From Bacillota bacterium (GTDB lineage Bacteria > Bacillota > Bacilli > Alicyclobacillales > SLC66): DNA of 7,755 bases. This document shows, in pieces, positions 7,247 through 7,755 of the stretch (its first letter is position 1; each line of letters opens with the position of its first letter). A program made the position numbers and the translations under genes. The notes beneath the pieces are model-generated. The model searched no databases. It was not told the DNA's origin and worked only from the letters and a program-made list of their open reading frames with translations. The DNA lies in contig JAJZZT010000208.1 in NCBI GenBank assembly GCA_021797415.1, positions 1 through 7,755 on the forward strand. Direction: 5' to 3'.

Positions 7247-7755
7247 TCAGCCGGAGCGAGACCGCCTGCCCTGGCCGTCAGTCCCCGTGTTCTCCAGCAG
7301 GCGCGCGAGCGCTTCTTCATCGCGCGCGACAACAATGGTCTGCTGTCCTTCAAACAGGACAAATCCGGGCTTGGCGCCGTTTGGCTTCCACAGGTGGCCG
7401 ACCGGGACGACATCCACCTGCGCCTTGGATGATTCGCGCTCGCGGCTGAAGTGGACGGCGAGCAGCGCCGCCTCGCGCACCGTCAGATCCGCGGGCTGGT
7501 CGCTCGCGATGACCACATGGGAGCCGGGGGAGTCTTTCACGTGCAGCCAGAGATGCGTCTTGCGCGCGTGCCGGAATGTGACGGCGTCGTTTTCTGTGTT
7601 GTTGCGCCCGACCCAGATCGCGGTACCGTCGCTGGCGGTGAATGTGAGCGGATGGGGCTTCGCGTGTTTGTCCCTTGCGCCGCGTCCCGCCTCTTGTTTT
7701 TTCTTTGTCTGGGTTTTGAGCAACCCTGCGGCGCGCAGTTCTTCTTCGATACCGG
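7247..7755 (-). CDS. rqcH: RqcH / NFACT family protein, C-terminal part (5' end outside window)
   Basis: RqcH (Rqc2/NEMF homologue, formerly fibronectin-binding protein FbpA/YloA) binds stalled 50S subunits carrying peptidyl-tRNA and adds C-terminal alanine tails that mark the nascent chain for proteolysis. The frame runs off the right edge, leaving 168 of an expected 570 or so residues. Seen: the end of the coiled-coil/middle region (EEELRAAGLLK), a lysine-rich linker, then the NFACT-R domain with WVGRNNTENDAVT, KTHLWLHVKDSPGSHVVI, SSKAQVDVVPVGHLWKPN and AKPGFVLFEGQQTI. The TTG at 7723 is an internal leucine, not a start, because the homologous sequence continues upstream to the edge. NFACT-N, with the residues needed for tailing, is outside the window, so activity cannot be judged. 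The protein ends in a short basic tail (QGRRSRSG). Identification is secure. Confidence 0.95.
   Translation of the reverse strand, partial: GIEEELRAAGLLKTQTKKKQEAGRGARDKHAKPHPLTFTASDGTAIWVGRNNTENDAVTFRHARKTHLWLHVKDSPGSHVVIASDQPADLTVREAALLAVHFSRERESSKAQVDVVPVGHLWKPNGAKPGFVLFEGQQTIVVARDEEALARLLENTGTDGQGRRSRSG

Noticed and set aside
1..7755. Defence island, mobile element, CRISPR, toxin-antitoxin or riboswitch
   Set aside because: No transposase, integrase, nuclease, helicase, repeat array or recognisable aptamer was found; all coding space is explained by housekeeping or membrane genes.

Overview
The window is ordinary bacterial chromosome from a high-GC member of the Bacillota (Firmicutes), most likely a Bacillales or Alicyclobacillaceae-type lineage. 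The evidence is the gene order carB-pyrK-pyrD-pyrF-pyrE, which matches the distal half of the Bacillus subtilis pyr operon; the NAD-linked PyrD/PyrK dihydroorotate dehydrogenase; strong GGAGG-type ribosome binding sites with some GTG starts; and an RqcH/NFACT gene close by. The genus cannot be fixed from the sequence alone.

Layout: positions 1-4138 hold five co-directional pyrimidine genes. They are the 3' end of carB (carbamoyl phosphate synthase large subunit), then pyrK, pyrD, pyrF and pyrE. The first four overlap each other (53, 4 and 1 nt), and pyrE follows pyrF after 15 nt, so this is one tightly coupled operon. Together they supply carbamoyl phosphate (CarB), oxidise dihydroorotate to orotate (PyrD with its electron-transfer partner PyrK), attach orotate to PRPP (PyrE) and decarboxylate OMP to UMP (PyrF). 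Aspartate transcarbamylase, dihydroorotase, the small CPS subunit and any PyrR-type leader would lie upstream, outside the window.

After pyrE a consensus extended -10 promoter (4147-4155) precedes a 12-helix MFS permease gene (4220-5494) of unknown substrate. A leader of 191 nt without a gene, containing small inverted repeats, separates it from a DUF2254-like membrane protein gene (5686-7212) with four N-terminal helices and a long helical cytoplasmic tail. A short imperfect hairpin lies in the 34-nt convergent gap. The window ends in the 3' part of an rqcH (NFACT, fibronectin-binding-protein-A-like) gene on the minus strand.

I saw no rRNA, tRNA, CRISPR array, insertion sequence, integrase or phage gene, and no convincing new biological system. 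The less-explained parts are the MFS permease with its promoter and repeats, and the DUF2254-like protein with its uncharacterised tail. Large open frames on the minus strand (one about 1,044 codons) are shadows produced by high-GC codon usage.
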